Shown here in pieces: positions 41,548 to 51,943 of a DNA stretch of 64,000 nt. The position numbers and the translations under genes are program-made. The notes beneath the pieces are model-generated. The model was not told the origin of the DNA, did not search any database, and saw nothing but the letters and a program-made list of their open reading frames with translations. The DNA lies in contig JACJYI010000002.1 in the NCBI GenBank assembly GCA_020636225.1, positions 744,001-808,000 on the forward strand. Direction: 5' to 3'. Origin of the DNA: Lewinellaceae bacterium (GTDB taxonomy: Bacteria > Bacteroidota > Bacteroidia > Chitinophagales > Saprospiraceae). Within the stretch, counting starts at the first letter, position 1. Each line of letters begins with the position of its first letter.

Positions 41548-44500
41548 TTATTGCCGGATCACCTCCAGGATCTGCTGCCCGTTCTTGGATTGAAGGAGCA
41601 GCCGGTAGGAACCTGCTGGCAAAGCGTGCAGGTCCAATTCTACCTCGCCCTGCAAACCGGAGGACCAATGCCATTCCCGGACCATCTGACCCAGCATATT
41701 GACCAGGTATCCCCGGACCGGTTCCACTGATGTGGTCGAGCCGGACAGAAATACGGAACCAGTGCTTGGATTGGGATACAGCTGGATATGTCCGTCAGAA
41801 AGGTCATCAACCGACGTGATGGTGACAAGCTGGATCAAGAGGTCTTCTACCTCCCCCTGGGCGAACAACCCGCATGCTTCCGGCAAGGTGGAATCCGTCT
41901 CGATATCCGTGTATTTGACCACCGTTCGAATGAAGGATGGTCCGGCGACAGCAAATGGGGGCACGGTAAACTGGATCGTGCGCGGCCCGTAGCTCAGCTC
42001 CTTGGCATCGTAGACCAGTTCACCGAAATCGAAGAAGTCTCCATCCCGGTTCCAGTCCACCCAGGTGCGTATGTACGCCGGCAGGGCTTCTCCTTCATAG
42101 CCCGGCACAACTGTCAATTCAACATCCTCACCCCATGGCAGCAGGTGATCGATGGCATCATGGGCTCCCCATCCACAGTCGTTCCCGCTGGACAGGTTTT
42201 CTCCCTGAAGGACCATCTCCTCGACCCACAAGGCGTCACTGTTCTCGCCTCGGCTTTCACAGTAGGGCGGATTGCTCAGCGGGATCACATGGATGGTGAA
42301 TATGCAGAAGCTGGCATTGCCACAGACATCGTCTGCCCAGTATTGCACCTCCGTTTCGCCCGGATAATAGGTATCTCCCGGATAATGCGTGTAGGTCAGG
42401 GTGAAGTCGCTGCAGTTGTCAGTGACCTGGGGTTCATTCCAGAAGACGACTACCGGACAGAATTCTTCGGTATAGACCACGATATCCTGGGGGCAACTGT
42501 CAAACACGGGAGGCTCCTCGTCGATGGTTTGCACCCATTGGACACATTCGACCTTCTTGGTGGTATCCCCCACTGCCGTCAGTGTCCAGGTCCGCCCGAT
42601 CTTGGCCGAACCGGGACATCCGGATGAATCCATGATCCAGTCACTATACGACAGATCCAGTAATCCGCAATTGCCCGGTCCGACCAGTTCAGGCTCGCCG
42701 GCCACAGAGGGATCGGTCGGTTCGCCCGGACATGCCTGGTATTTCCCGGGGCATTTCAACTCGGGAAGGATACAGCAAGGTTCGACAGTGATCGTGAAGG
42801 AACAGGAAGCGAGATTGCCGCATTCATCCGTAAACGTATAGATCACTGTGGTCACGCCTTCCTGGAATGTACTTCCCGGGGCATGGCTGGACAGGGTACT
42901 GACCTGTCCGCAATTGTCCATCACTCCCGGGGGATCCCACTGCACAATGGCTTCACAATCCGCATTGGGTTGCACGGTCACATCCTCGGGACATTCCCAC
43001 ACCACCGGAGGGGTATTATCCAGGAGGACAGCTGTCTGTGATGCCGTAGCACTGTTCCCACATTCATCCTCAGCGGTCCAGGTACGGGTGACCATCTGGC
43101 CGGTCTGACAATCACCGGGCCCCTTGATATCCGTATAGGTCAGCGTCACCTGTCCGCAGTTATCTTCTGCGGTGGGAGTCCCAAAGGGAATGAGTGGCGT
43201 CGGGCAGATGGTGATATCATCGGGCAGATCAGCAATGATCGGTGCGGTCTTGTCTTCCAGGACGATCACCTGCAGGCAACTGGCAGACAGGGTTGGATCT
43301 GCGTCATAGTATGCCGTCCACGTGCGCTCAATGGTCTGGTCTCCGCATCCGCCCATATGGACGACCTCGTCCTCAAAATCGATCTCAATGTTGCCGCATG
43401 GGCCGTCTGGTGTGATGGATGTGGCAAATCCGGTGACCAGAGGCGATATGGATTCGCCGGGACACCCCTGGATATCTGGAGGGCAGGTGATCTCCGGCGC
43501 CTGGCAACATGTAGTCACGGTGACCGTGAAGCTGCATTGGGTCTTGTTCCCACAGGCGTCAATGAAAGTATAGACCACTGTGGTGGTCCCTTCATAAAAT
43601 GTGCTGCCCGGTTGGTGTGAAACGATCGTCGTCACCGCACTGCAATTGTCCATGGGAATCGGTGCCGCCCACCCCACCTTGACCTTGCAGTCAGGCCCCG
43701 GAGCTACTGTGATATCGTCCGGGCAATCCCAATACGTCGGTGGTTCCTTATCCTCCAGATAGATATACTGGACACAGGTGGCATACAATTGCGGATTGGC
43801 GTCGTAGGCCGCCCGCCAGGTACGCTTGATCACCTTGTCCCAGCAATTCCCCTGGCTGATCATCTGATCGGTCCAGGTGATCTCCACCTTGCCACAAGGG
43901 CCATCCGGCGTCCAGGACATCGCCCATCCAGTGACGGACGGATCCATCGGTGTGTCCGGACATCCGTAGTAATCATCCGGACACTGGATCTCCGGCACCT
44001 GGTAACAACAGTCCTTGACCGTGACCTGGAAGCTGCAGGTGGCCATCTGACCGCAGCCATCCGTGGCTTTGTAGGTCACGATGGTGGTTCCTACGGGAAA
44101 GACACTTCCAGGGGGCGGGCCCGATATCTGAACGACCGATTCACAAGGGAGCTCCATGATGTACTCCTTCTTGACATGACCCAATTCATCCGACCAGAAC
44201 CCATCCGGATGCAAGACTGCGTAGTCCTCATTGGTAATACCCCCGTTGTCCGGCTGACCAGGCATCCAGTGGGTGAAGGCCAGCGGTTCCCCGTTGACCC
44301 ATCGGAACTGGCCCTCCACCTGTTCATCTGTCAGGCCGATCCAGGCGGTCGTCTGCAACAGCTTGGCGGCCAACCAGTCATTCTCATCGGAAGAGTTCAG
44401 GACGACCAGGTGCCCGCCGTTGGCCAGGCAGATGGACTGGCTCATACCCCAATCCTGCTTGTCGAGCGAACAATAATAATGCGAACCCTGAAACTCACCC

Positions 44501-46059
44501 ATGTAGACGAACCCGGGTATCGGATCCCCCTGGGGACAATCCGTACAACAAGACCAGAGCGAAGGGATGGTCCAGGAGTAGGACGCACCGTTCTTTCCCG
44601 GCTGGCAATCCAATGTCACATCATCCGGACATTCCAGGGATATACCGCCGGAAACGATCACATGGAAGGAGCAATAGGCAAAGTTTCCGCAGGGATCGGT
44701 GATCTTGTACTTGATCTCCGTGCTGCCGGGAGGAAAGACCGACCCGGGAGGCGGGCCCTTGATCTGGGTAATGGTCAGGCAAGGAATCTCGATGATACAT
44801 TCCTTGTAGGCCTGTTTCTCCACCGTCTTCCAGGCACCTCCCGAGAGCATGACGACCACATCTTCGTTGCCATTGATGTTCTGGGGCTGACCGATCTCCC
44901 AGTTCGAAAAGTTGAACGGCTGGAGGCTGGCCCAAACGAACTGTCCTTCCACGGACAGGTCATTCAACCCGATAAACGCTTCCGGCAACTGCAGGACACC
45001 AGACAGGTATTGATTCTCTGCCGACGAACCAATACTGGCCAAATGTCCGCCATAACTGGCCGCAAACGCCTGCCCATTCGTCCATTGGAAGAGTGAATTC
45101 GTGCAATAGTAGTGTGAGCCATTGAAACTCCCCATATCAATGGTATTGGGAGGAACCTGCCCACAGGAACTGCAGATCGAACTGGCCACTGGCAAGTCCC
45201 AGGACACGACGGCGCCGTTGATCCCCGGCTGACAGGTAGCATGAATATCGTCCGGGCAATCCGCCGTGATCGCTGGAAGAACGGTCACCGAAAAGGAGCA
45301 AAGTGCCACATGCCCGCAAGGATCACTAATGGTATAGGCGATGAGGGTGGTCCCCACCGGAAAGAACGACCCGTTGGCAGGCCCTGCCGTCTGTTGGATA
45401 TCCACACAGGGGATCTCCACAACAAAACGCTTTGGCTTTTGGTCTTCCGTATCCTGCCAACCACCGGAGGGTAGCATTTCAACGGCATCCTGCTCGGTCT
45501 GGCCATTGCCGTTATTCGGCTCACCCGGGATCCAGCGAGAAAAGAGGAACGGCTCACCGCTGTGCCACTGGTACTGGCCCTCCACGAGCAGATCATGCAG
45601 TCCGATAAAGGCTGTGGTACCGATCAATTGCTTGGCAATGAACTGATTCTCCTCTTCACTGCTGATGGAAGCCAGATATCCTCCCTGGGAGGAGGCGTAT
45701 TGTGCCGCCATGGACCAGCTGGTCGAATTATTGGAAAGGAAATAGGAATGGCCATTGAACTCGCCGAGACTCTGGCACCCGGGGATGCTGACGATACACA
45801 AGGGACAATCCGTCGACACCTGAGGAGGTGTCCATTGGACATAGGCGCCATTCAGACCATTGGCGGCATAGACCGTCTGGTCATTCGGACAGATTACCTC
45901 CAAACCGCCCATTCGGGGATGGCTTGGATGAACATTCGGACTCGTGATCATTCCGGCTGGAAAATCAACAGGTGTGGCAGTCAGGAACGTAACAAGGCTG
46001 AACCATAGACCCAGACTCAGTACGATCGCCAACCACCGGTGGTGTACCAGTGCTTGCAT
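41548..46059 (-). CDS. Giant surface protein with three C-type lectin domains, many HYR repeats, GEVED domain and T9SS type A sorting domain
   Basis: About 1503 residues from the start at 46059 (MQALVHHRWLAIVLSLGLWFSLVTFLTATP signal). In-frame ATGs at 46101 and 46146 also exist and lie downstream of the likely promoter, so a longer n-region is possible. Three lectin-fold units in a row, each with a following HYR module, differ at the sugar-site motif: GEPNN, GQPQN, GQPDN. Then come HYR repeats (DDITVxPxxDCxxxVxW ... CGNxxxCSFTVTV), a GEVED domain (TWVDWNRDGDFFDFGE ... GEVEDLLI) and a T9SS type A tail (IQLYPNPSTGSVFLSG to QQILEVIRQ). Likely a glycan-binding surface adhesin. Confidence 0.87.
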   Translation of the reverse strand: MQALVHHRWLAIVLSLGLWFSLVTFLTATPVDFPAGMITSPNVHPSHPRMGGLEVICPNDQTVYAANGLNGAYVQWTPPQVSTDCPLCIVSIPGCQSLGEFNGHSYFLSNNSTSWSMAAQYASSQGGYLASISSEEENQFIAKQLIGTTAFIGLHDLLVEGQYQWHSGEPFLFSRWIPGEPNNGNGQTEQDAVEMLPSGGWQDTEDQKPKRFVVEIPCVDIQQTAGPANGSFFPVGTTLIAYTISDPCGHVALCSFSVTVLPAITADCPDDIHATCQPGINGAVVSWDLPVASSICSSCGQVPPNTIDMGSFNGSHYYCTNSLFQWTNGQAFAASYGGHLASIGSSAENQYLSGVLQLPEAFIGLNDLSVEGQFVWASLQPFNFSNWEIGQPQNINGNEDVVVMLSGGAWKTVEKQAYKECIIEIPCLTITQIKGPPPGSVFPPGSTEIKYKITDPCGNFAYCSFHVIVSGGISLECPDDVTLDCQPGKNGASYSWTIPSLWSCCTDCPQGDPIPGFVYMGEFQGSHYYCSLDKQDWGMSQSICLANGGHLVVLNSSDENDWLAAKLLQTTAWIGLTDEQVEGQFRWVNGEPLAFTHWMPGQPDNGGITNEDYAVLHPDGFWSDELGHVKKEYIMELPCESVVQISGPPPGSVFPVGTTIVTYKATDGCGQMATCSFQVTVKDCCYQVPEIQCPDDYYGCPDTPMDPSVTGWAMSWTPDGPCGKVEITWTDQMISQGNCWDKVIKRTWRAAYDANPQLYATCVQYIYLEDKEPPTYWDCPDDITVAPGPDCKVKVGWAAPIPMDNCSAVTTIVSHQPGSTFYEGTTTVVYTFIDACGNKTQCSFTVTVTTCCQAPEITCPPDIQGCPGESISPLVTGFATSITPDGPCGNIEIDFEDEVVHMGGCGDQTIERTWTAYYDADPTLSASCLQVIVLEDKTAPIIADLPDDITICPTPLIPFGTPTAEDNCGQVTLTYTDIKGPGDCQTGQMVTRTWTAEDECGNSATASQTAVLLDNTPPVVWECPEDVTVQPNADCEAIVQWDPPGVMDNCGQVSTLSSHAPGSTFQEGVTTVIYTFTDECGNLASCSFTITVEPCCILPELKCPGKYQACPGEPTDPSVAGEPELVGPGNCGLLDLSYSDWIMDSSGCPGSAKIGRTWTLTAVGDTTKKVECVQWVQTIDEEPPVFDSCPQDIVVYTEEFCPVVVFWNEPQVTDNCSDFTLTYTHYPGDTYYPGETEVQYWADDVCGNASFCIFTIHVIPLSNPPYCESRGENSDALWVEEMVLQGENLSSGNDCGWGAHDAIDHLLPWGEDVELTVVPGYEGEALPAYIRTWVDWNRDGDFFDFGELVYDAKELSYGPRTIQFTVPPFAVAGPSFIRTVVKYTDIETDSTLPEACGLFAQGEVEDLLIQLVTITSVDDLSDGHIQLYPNPSTGSVFLSGSTTSVEPVRGYLVNMLGQMVREWHWSSGLQGEVELDLHALPAGSYRLLLQSKNGQQILEVIRQ

Positions 46060-46165
46060 TGTACAGGATGTTTGATCAATAAATAGGTCAGAAAACCGCA
46101 TTGACAGAGCGTCAACGGGATATGGTTCCAAAAGGGGGGTGTCCATTTCAATGAAACGAACGCAT

Positions 46166-46173
46166 CAAAGATA
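46166..46173 (-). promoter_or_regulatory. Candidate -7 box (TATCTTTG) of the lectin/HYR gene
   Basis: Exact TAnnTTTG on the minus strand, with a TTG element 20 nt upstream matching the -33 spacing. It gives a start site roughly 100 nt before the ATG at 46059, or close to the ATG at 46146. Confidence 0.62.
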
Positions 46174-46240
46174 GTTTAAATATGAAATAAACCCAATCCT
46201 GAATCCCAAAATGACATTTTTCATTCCACAGGGTTGTGGC

Positions 46241-46248
46241 TACCTTGG
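46241..46248 (+). promoter_or_regulatory. Candidate -7 box (TACCTTGG) of the WbqC operon
   Basis: A near-consensus element ending 6 nt before the ATG at 46255; again a leaderless arrangement. Confidence 0.48.
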
Positions 46249-46254
46249 TCGGCC

Positions 46255-46887
46255 ATGGCCACCTACCTGATCGAACTGCATTACCTGCCCGGGGCAGCCT
46301 TCCTGGCACCTCTGGCAGCCGGATGGGACCTCCAGATCGAACAAATGGACCATTTTCAGAAAAAAACGGGGCGGAACCGGTGTCGACTGCTCAGCAGTTA
46401 TGGCATGATCCAGTTGTCCATTCCCCTTCTCAAAGGCAAGCATCAACAACAGCCCTACCGGGATGTCCGGATCGCCAGGGACTCACCCTGGGAGCGCACA
46501 CATTGGCGAACGATCCAGTCGTGCTACGGCCGGTCACCCTTCTTTGAGCATTATGCCGACACCCTTGCCAGCCTGTACGAGAACAGGGAGAAGTTTCTGT
46601 GGGACTGGAATATGAAACTCTTCCATTGGGTGCTGGAACAACTCCACATTCCGGCTTCCTTTGCCCTGTCCACTGCCTGGAACCCTACACCCGAATCAGA
46701 CATCCATGACTTCAGAGGGGCCATCCATCCGTCAGATCAGGGATTGGTGAAGGAGGTGGTCTATCCGCAGGTCTTCACCGATCGCCACGGGTTCACGGGC
46801 GACCTGAGTGTACTGGATTTGCTATTTTGTGCCGGCCCTCAGGCTCGGATGATCCTGCGAGAAATGACCCGGCCAACACCAGCATGA
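46255..46887 (+). CDS. WbqC-like family protein
   Basis: A 210-residue protein of the WbqC-like family: ELHYLPGAAFLAPLAAGWDLQIEQMDHFQKKTGRNRCRLLSSYGMIQLSIPLLKG, DSPWERTHWRTIQSCYGRSPFFEHY, and the late YPQVFTDRHGFTGDLSVLDLLFCAGPQA. Family members are often linked to polysaccharide or amino-sugar biosynthesis loci, but the biochemical role is not settled. Its stop overlaps the start of the dynamin-like GTPase (ATGA, 46884-46887), so the two are translationally coupled. Confidence 0.93.
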   Translation: MATYLIELHYLPGAAFLAPLAAGWDLQIEQMDHFQKKTGRNRCRLLSSYGMIQLSIPLLKGKHQQQPYRDVRIARDSPWERTHWRTIQSCYGRSPFFEHYADTLASLYENREKFLWDWNMKLFHWVLEQLHIPASFALSTAWNPTPESDIHDFRGAIHPSDQGLVKEVVYPQVFTDRHGFTGDLSVLDLLFCAGPQARMILREMTRPTPA

Positions 46888-48626
46888 CCAAGCTCCTCGA
46901 CCAGCAGATCTACCAGTGGCGACAACGCCTGATCAAGTTCATGGAAGACCTTGACTCGTTTATTCAGAAGGGAGGGAATGACGAGCTTCGGCAAACCGCC
47001 AGTGATCTGCAAGCTCGATCTGCCGACCCCTTCCTCTTTGTGATCGTCGGTGAGGTCAAAGCAGGTAAGTCCAGTTTCATCAACGCCCTCCTGGACACAG
47101 GCAAGGAGATCTGCAAGGTGGCGCCTCAACCGATGACCGATTGTATCCAACAGATCGTCTATGGACCATCCGAGGAAGAGACACAGATCAATCCCTACCT
47201 GCGCATGATCAGGCAGCCGGTGGAGATCCTGAAGGATTTTACCATTGTCGATACGCCGGGTACCAACACCATTATCCAGCATCATCAGGAGATCACCGAG
47301 CGTTTTATCCCTGCGTCCGACCTGATCGTGTTTGTCTTTGAAGCCAAGAATCCCTATCGCCAGTCCAGTTGGGACTTCTTTTCCTTTATTACCGACGAGT
47401 GGCGCAAGAAGGTCATCTTCATCCTCCAACAAAAGGATCTGCTGACCGAAGAAGAACTTCGTGTCAATACAGAAGGCGTTCGTCAGCACGCCCGGCAACA
47501 GGGGATCGAACACCCGCTCGTCTTTGCCGTCAGTGCCCGGGATGAGATTCACGGACAAAAGGATCAAAGCGGATTCGAGCCACTGAGGGATTACATTCAA
47601 CGATCGGTCACCGGCGGTGCCGCCCCAGTCCTGAAAATGGAAAGTGTCCTCCGTACCACTGAGGCCTTGCTGGACAAGATGAGATCCGGGATGGATATCC
47701 GACGGAAACAATGGGAAACAGACAAGGCTTTTCGCCAGCGAATCGGAGAGGCACTCGATCAGCAAAAGGTGCTTTCCGAAGGCCAGGTGCATACCCTGGT
47801 GGACACGATCACCCATGACTTCCACCGCATCGCCACTGCCTATGAAAAAGAGCTCTCGGAAGGACTTGCCTTCCTCACGGTGATCAATAAGACCATAGCT
47901 GGCCTGTTCTCCCGGCAGGCAACCCTCAAAGAATGGCTCCAGGACCTGATCCGTCGGCTGGAATCCGCCCTGCAGACCGATCTGAAAATGAAGCTGGACC
48001 AACAGATCGTCGATGTTGCCGATCGGATCCAGCAGATGGCCAGAGTGATCGAATATGAGATCCGAAACAGTACCAATGTCCTGGCGATGGACCATGAGAT
48101 CTTCAGCGATATTGCCGAGCGACGCGCAGAAGTCCTCAAGGAACTTCTGGCATCGTTCACCTCATTCATGCAACGCGGCGAGAACTTTCTGCCAGAAGAT
48201 GTCTTTGATGCCTCCAAACATATGGCCCCTCAGGTGGCGGCTGGAAGTGGCATCGCCGTGATCGGTGTCGTCCTGGCCGCCGTAACCAAGGGCATGGTCT
48301 TTGACGTGACGGGAGGCATCCTCACCGGACTGGGTGTCCTGTTTGCCGGCATCACCTTTGGCTTTCAACGACGCTCGATTCTCCGCAGATATCGGGCAGA
48401 AATGACCCATGGCGAGAGACAGCTGCGCCAGGAGCTGGAAACCAAGTTGCTCAGCTATGTCCACACCATCCGCAAGCGCATCGAAGCCAATTTTGACCGG
48501 TTTGACCTCCACCTCGCTCGGGAAGAAGAAGATATCCTGCAGTTGGAATCGGAATGCACCTCCCTGACAAACCAACAGACCGGATTATTGTTAGAATTGT
48601 CAAACGCTCTTTCTCATTCCTCATAA
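46884..48626 (+). CDS. Bacterial dynamin-like GTPase
   Basis: A 580-residue large GTPase of the dynamin superfamily. G1 is VGEVKAGKSSFINAL, with a switch Thr in PMTDCIQQI. G3 is DTPGTNTIIQHH. The G4 position reads LQQKDLL instead of NKxD, a deviation that may alter guanine specificity. Helical regions follow, and a paired hydrophobic segment (about residues 455-490: AVIGVVLAAVTKG ... GILTGLGVLFAGITFGF) could be the membrane paddle. Likely a membrane-remodelling or repair protein. Coupled to wbqC upstream and 13 nt before the peptidase gene. Confidence 0.88.
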   Translation: MTKLLDQQIYQWRQRLIKFMEDLDSFIQKGGNDELRQTASDLQARSADPFLFVIVGEVKAGKSSFINALLDTGKEICKVAPQPMTDCIQQIVYGPSEEETQINPYLRMIRQPVEILKDFTIVDTPGTNTIIQHHQEITERFIPASDLIVFVFEAKNPYRQSSWDFFSFITDEWRKKVIFILQQKDLLTEEELRVNTEGVRQHARQQGIEHPLVFAVSARDEIHGQKDQSGFEPLRDYIQRSVTGGAAPVLKMESVLRTTEALLDKMRSGMDIRRKQWETDKAFRQRIGEALDQQKVLSEGQVHTLVDTITHDFHRIATAYEKELSEGLAFLTVINKTIAGLFSRQATLKEWLQDLIRRLESALQTDLKMKLDQQIVDVADRIQQMARVIEYEIRNSTNVLAMDHEIFSDIAERRAEVLKELLASFTSFMQRGENFLPEDVFDASKHMAPQVAAGSGIAVIGVVLAAVTKGMVFDVTGGILTGLGVLFAGITFGFQRRSILRRYRAEMTHGERQLRQELETKLLSYVHTIRKRIEANFDRFDLHLAREEEDILQLESECTSLTNQQTGLLLELSNALSHSS

Positions 48627-48639
48627 CCCTCCATTTCTC

Positions 48640-50793
48640 ATGCTGCTCAGAATCTTATCCTCCCTGGCCGGAGTGATCCTTTTCCTTACGGCCTGCCAAG
48701 AAACGTCCATGACCACCTCGTACCCCGCCATACCCGTAAGCTATCCTCCCACCCGCACGGAGGCCATCGTCGATACCTATTTCTCCACCCCGGTCGCAGA
48801 TCCCTATCGCTGGCTGGAGATCGATACGGCGGCAGAGGTAGAAGCCTGGGTCAAGGCCCAGAATGAAGTCACCTTCGGCTACCTGGACCAAATTCCCTTT
48901 CGCACCGCTCTTCGTAAGCGATATGAAGAGCTGTTCAATTTTCCAAAGGTCGGCGCACCGAACAAGGCTGGAGACTACTACTTCTTCTCCAAGAATGACG
49001 GATTGCAGAACCAGGCCGTGATCTATATCCAGAAAGGGCTGGAAGGCAAACCGGAAGTATTCCTCGATCCCAATACGATGTCAGCAGATGGCACTGCCGC
49101 GGTCGAGATGATCGGCTTCAGCCCGGACAATCGCTATGTGGCTTATTCCCGTTCAGATGCCGGCTCTGACTGGAGCCAGATCCGGATCATCGAGATCGAA
49201 ACCAGGCGCGAACTTGACGATCGGCTCGACTGGGTCAAGTTCAGTGGAGCCGGCTGGACCGATTCTGGGTTCTTCTACAGTCGCATGCCGGAACCCCAAC
49301 CCGGCATGGAACTCTCCCAGGCGAACCAGTACCACAGCGTCTATTTTCATAAACTCGGTGATCCTCAATCAGCGGACAAGCTCATCTACCGAAATGAAAT
49401 GGCTCCACAGATGTACCATTGGACCACGGTCACGGAGGATTTGGCCTATCTGGTCCTGTATGCCTCTACCGGCACGGACGGGTTCGAGACCTATGTGAAG
49501 GACTTGCGCAAGTCCGGCTCGGCGTTCCAGCCTCTGTTCACCGGATTTTCCCACAAGAACGTCGTGGTCGATCATGTCGATGGTCACTTCCTGGTCCACA
49601 CGGATATCCAGGCACCTAATTATCGCTTGATTGCCATCGATCCAGCCCGGCCTGACTCTTCCAACTGGACGGATGTCATTCCGGAAAAAGAAGACCTCCT
49701 GACCGGCGTCACGACCGGAGGTGGCAAGCTGTTCGCCAATTACCTGAAAAATGCCACCACCCGGGTGTACCGCTATGACCCCGATGGCACGAATGAACAG
49801 GAGATCCAGCTGCCAGGTCTGGGATCAGCCGACGGTTTCTCCGGTAAACAGGATGATCAGGTGCTCTTCTATTCGTACATGTCCTTTACCGATCCAGGTA
49901 CCATTTTTCGATATGATGTGGCCTCCGGAACCAGCGACATATTCTTCCGCACCGAACTGAAGTTCAATCCGGAGGATTACGAGGAAAAGCAGGTGTTCTA
50001 CAAAAGCGCGGACGGCACAATGGTCTCCATGTTCCTGGTACACAAGAAGGACCTGATCAAGGATGGGAACAATCCCTGCTACCTGTACAGTTATGGTGGC
50101 TTCAACGTCTCCCTGACGCCCAGCTTCAGTACCTCGAGGATCCTGTTGCTCGAGAACGGAGGCGTCTTTGCCATGCCCAACCTGCGGGGTGGCGGTGAAT
50201 ACGGAGAAGAATGGCACAAGGCAGGCATGCTGGACAAGAAACAGAATGTCTTTGATGACATGATCGCCGCTGCCGAGTACCTGATCGCCGAAGGGTATAC
50301 ATCGTCCTCCAAGCTGGCCATTGCCGGAGGATCGAATGGCGGTCTCCTGGTCGGGGCCTGTGTCAACCAGCGACCTGATCTGTTCAAGGTCGCCTTCCCT
50401 GCCGTTGGTGTCATGGACATGCTGCGCTATCACAAGTTCACGGTCGGCTGGGGATGGGTGCCTGAATACGGCAGCAGCGAAGACGAGAAGATGTTCCCGG
50501 TCCTCCTGGCCTATTCCCCCTACCACAACCTCAAAAAAGGAACCAGCTATCCCGCCACCCTGGTCACCACCGCTGATCATGATGACCGTGTCGTTCCGGC
50601 ACACTCATTCAAATATGCCGCCATGCTCCAGGCATGCCAGGCCGGCGACAACCCCACCCTGATCCGGATTGAGACCAGTGCAGGACACGGCGCCGGAAAG
50701 CCGACGTCCAAGATCATCGATGAACAGGCAGATATCTGGTCGTTTTTCTTCTATAACACACAAACTCCGGTCATCTACCCCACTGAGAAGTGA
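48640..50793 (+). CDS. Prolyl oligopeptidase family serine peptidase (S9A), lipoprotein
   Basis: A 717-residue peptidase cleaving after proline in short peptides. Signal MLLRILSSLAGVILFLTAC with lipobox LTAC. The N-terminal VADPYRWLE motif opens the seven-bladed propeller. The C-terminal alpha/beta-hydrolase holds GGSNGG with nucleophile Ser565, DHDDRVVP with the acid near residue 649, and GHGAGKP with His683. Lipidation anchors it at a membrane facing the periplasm or outside. Last gene of the wbqC-dynamin run and followed by a strong terminator. Confidence 0.95.
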   Translation: MLLRILSSLAGVILFLTACQETSMTTSYPAIPVSYPPTRTEAIVDTYFSTPVADPYRWLEIDTAAEVEAWVKAQNEVTFGYLDQIPFRTALRKRYEELFNFPKVGAPNKAGDYYFFSKNDGLQNQAVIYIQKGLEGKPEVFLDPNTMSADGTAAVEMIGFSPDNRYVAYSRSDAGSDWSQIRIIEIETRRELDDRLDWVKFSGAGWTDSGFFYSRMPEPQPGMELSQANQYHSVYFHKLGDPQSADKLIYRNEMAPQMYHWTTVTEDLAYLVLYASTGTDGFETYVKDLRKSGSAFQPLFTGFSHKNVVVDHVDGHFLVHTDIQAPNYRLIAIDPARPDSSNWTDVIPEKEDLLTGVTTGGGKLFANYLKNATTRVYRYDPDGTNEQEIQLPGLGSADGFSGKQDDQVLFYSYMSFTDPGTIFRYDVASGTSDIFFRTELKFNPEDYEEKQVFYKSADGTMVSMFLVHKKDLIKDGNNPCYLYSYGGFNVSLTPSFSTSRILLLENGGVFAMPNLRGGGEYGEEWHKAGMLDKKQNVFDDMIAAAEYLIAEGYTSSSKLAIAGGSNGGLLVGACVNQRPDLFKVAFPAVGVMDMLRYHKFTVGWGWVPEYGSSEDEKMFPVLLAYSPYHNLKKGTSYPATLVTTADHDDRVVPAHSFKYAAMLQACQAGDNPTLIRIETSAGHGAGKPTSKIIDEQADIWSFFFYNTQTPVIYPTEK

Positions 50794-50818
50794 TCCTTTA
50801 GAATCAGTGGCACAATGG

Positions 50819-50854
50819 AAAAGCCCTTGGACCAGAATGGTTCCAAGGGCTTTT
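50819..50854. terminator. Bidirectional intrinsic terminator
   Basis: A 13-bp perfect stem (AAAAGCCCTTGGA with TCCAAGGGCTTTT) with a 10-nt loop lies between the convergent peptidase and FabH-like genes. Confidence 0.88.
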
Positions 50855-50875
50855 CCTTTGTTCTCCTGTGGATGG

Positions 50876-51943
50876 TTACATCCCATAGATCATGGCATTG
50901 ATGTGCATTCCGGCACCGACTGAGGCGAACATGATCAGGTCGCCAGCCTCCAGGGAATGTCCGGGTATGGCCCCATCCAGGACCTGGTGAAAGAGGGTCG
51001 GCACCGTGGCCACTGAACTGTTGCCCAATTCATGAATGTTCATGGGTACCACGCCCGCCGGGACCTCCGGCATGTTGTACAGTTTGTAGAATCGCTTGAT
51101 GATGGCTTCATCCATCTTCTCATTGGCCTGATGGATGAAGATCATCTTCAGTTCTGATATGTCCCGGCCACTCTTGTCCAGGGCGGCTTTCATGGCTTTC
51201 GGCACCTGGGACAGGGCATACTCGTAGATCTTTCGCCCGTCCATCTTGATATACCGGACCCTGGAATCGCTTTCCGGAAAATTGGATCGCCCCAGATAGA
51301 GATAATAGGCCTCCTCCAGGGTATGCGAAACTGCCTTGTGCGCCAGGATACCCCGGCCATTGGCAACCTCCTGCCCTTCGATCAACACCGCTCCTGCCCC
51401 ATCGGCAAAGATCATGGAATCACGGTCGTGTAAATCCACAACCCTGGACAGGGTCTCGGCACCAATGACCAGTCCTCGCTTCGCCTCCCCACATCGGATC
51501 ATCAGATCTGCCTGGATCATGGTCTGTATCCATCCCGGGCAACCAATGACCAGATCAAAGACAATACATTCCGGATTTCGGATGCGAAGGTCATGTTTCA
51601 CCCGGGCAGCGATAGCCGGAAGAAAATCTGATTGAATGGTATGTTTCTGGACATCCCCGAAATTATTGGCTACCAGGATGAAATCCAGGGTCTCCGGATC
51701 GATACCGGCTCTGTCAACGGCCTGGCGGGCAGCATCCAGAGCGAGATCGGAGGTCATTACATCCGAAGGTGCATAACGTCGTTCCCGGATCCCGGTGATG
51801 GCCTCGAACTTTTCGGTCACCTCCAACGGTGGATCCAGGATCGGCTGTTGATGCTTGTCAAAGAATTGATTGATCGCAAAGTCCCTGTTGGTCTTGATAA
51901 TCGGCGGAATGGCTGCTCCCGTGGAAAGGATCATCGTCTGCAT
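50876..51943 (-). CDS. 3-oxoacyl-ACP synthase III (FabH)-like thiolase-fold enzyme
   Basis: A 355-residue condensing enzyme. The catalytic triad is visible: Cys135 in VIGCPGWIQ, His in IFIHQANEKM and Asn in ELGNSSVATVP. The N-terminal ITGIRERRYA and the late FASVGAGMHINAMIYG are typical of FabH-like proteins. It could start fatty acid synthesis or make a specialised acyl product; a lone copy away from fab genes leans to the latter. Start at 51943 (MQTMILSTG); a GTG at 51949 adds two residues. Confidence 0.88.
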   Translation of the reverse strand: MQTMILSTGAAIPPIIKTNRDFAINQFFDKHQQPILDPPLEVTEKFEAITGIRERRYAPSDVMTSDLALDAARQAVDRAGIDPETLDFILVANNFGDVQKHTIQSDFLPAIAARVKHDLRIRNPECIVFDLVIGCPGWIQTMIQADLMIRCGEAKRGLVIGAETLSRVVDLHDRDSMIFADGAGAVLIEGQEVANGRGILAHKAVSHTLEEAYYLYLGRSNFPESDSRVRYIKMDGRKIYEYALSQVPKAMKAALDKSGRDISELKMIFIHQANEKMDEAIIKRFYKLYNMPEVPAGVVPMNIHELGNSSVATVPTLFHQVLDGAIPGHSLEAGDLIMFASVGAGMHINAMIYGM

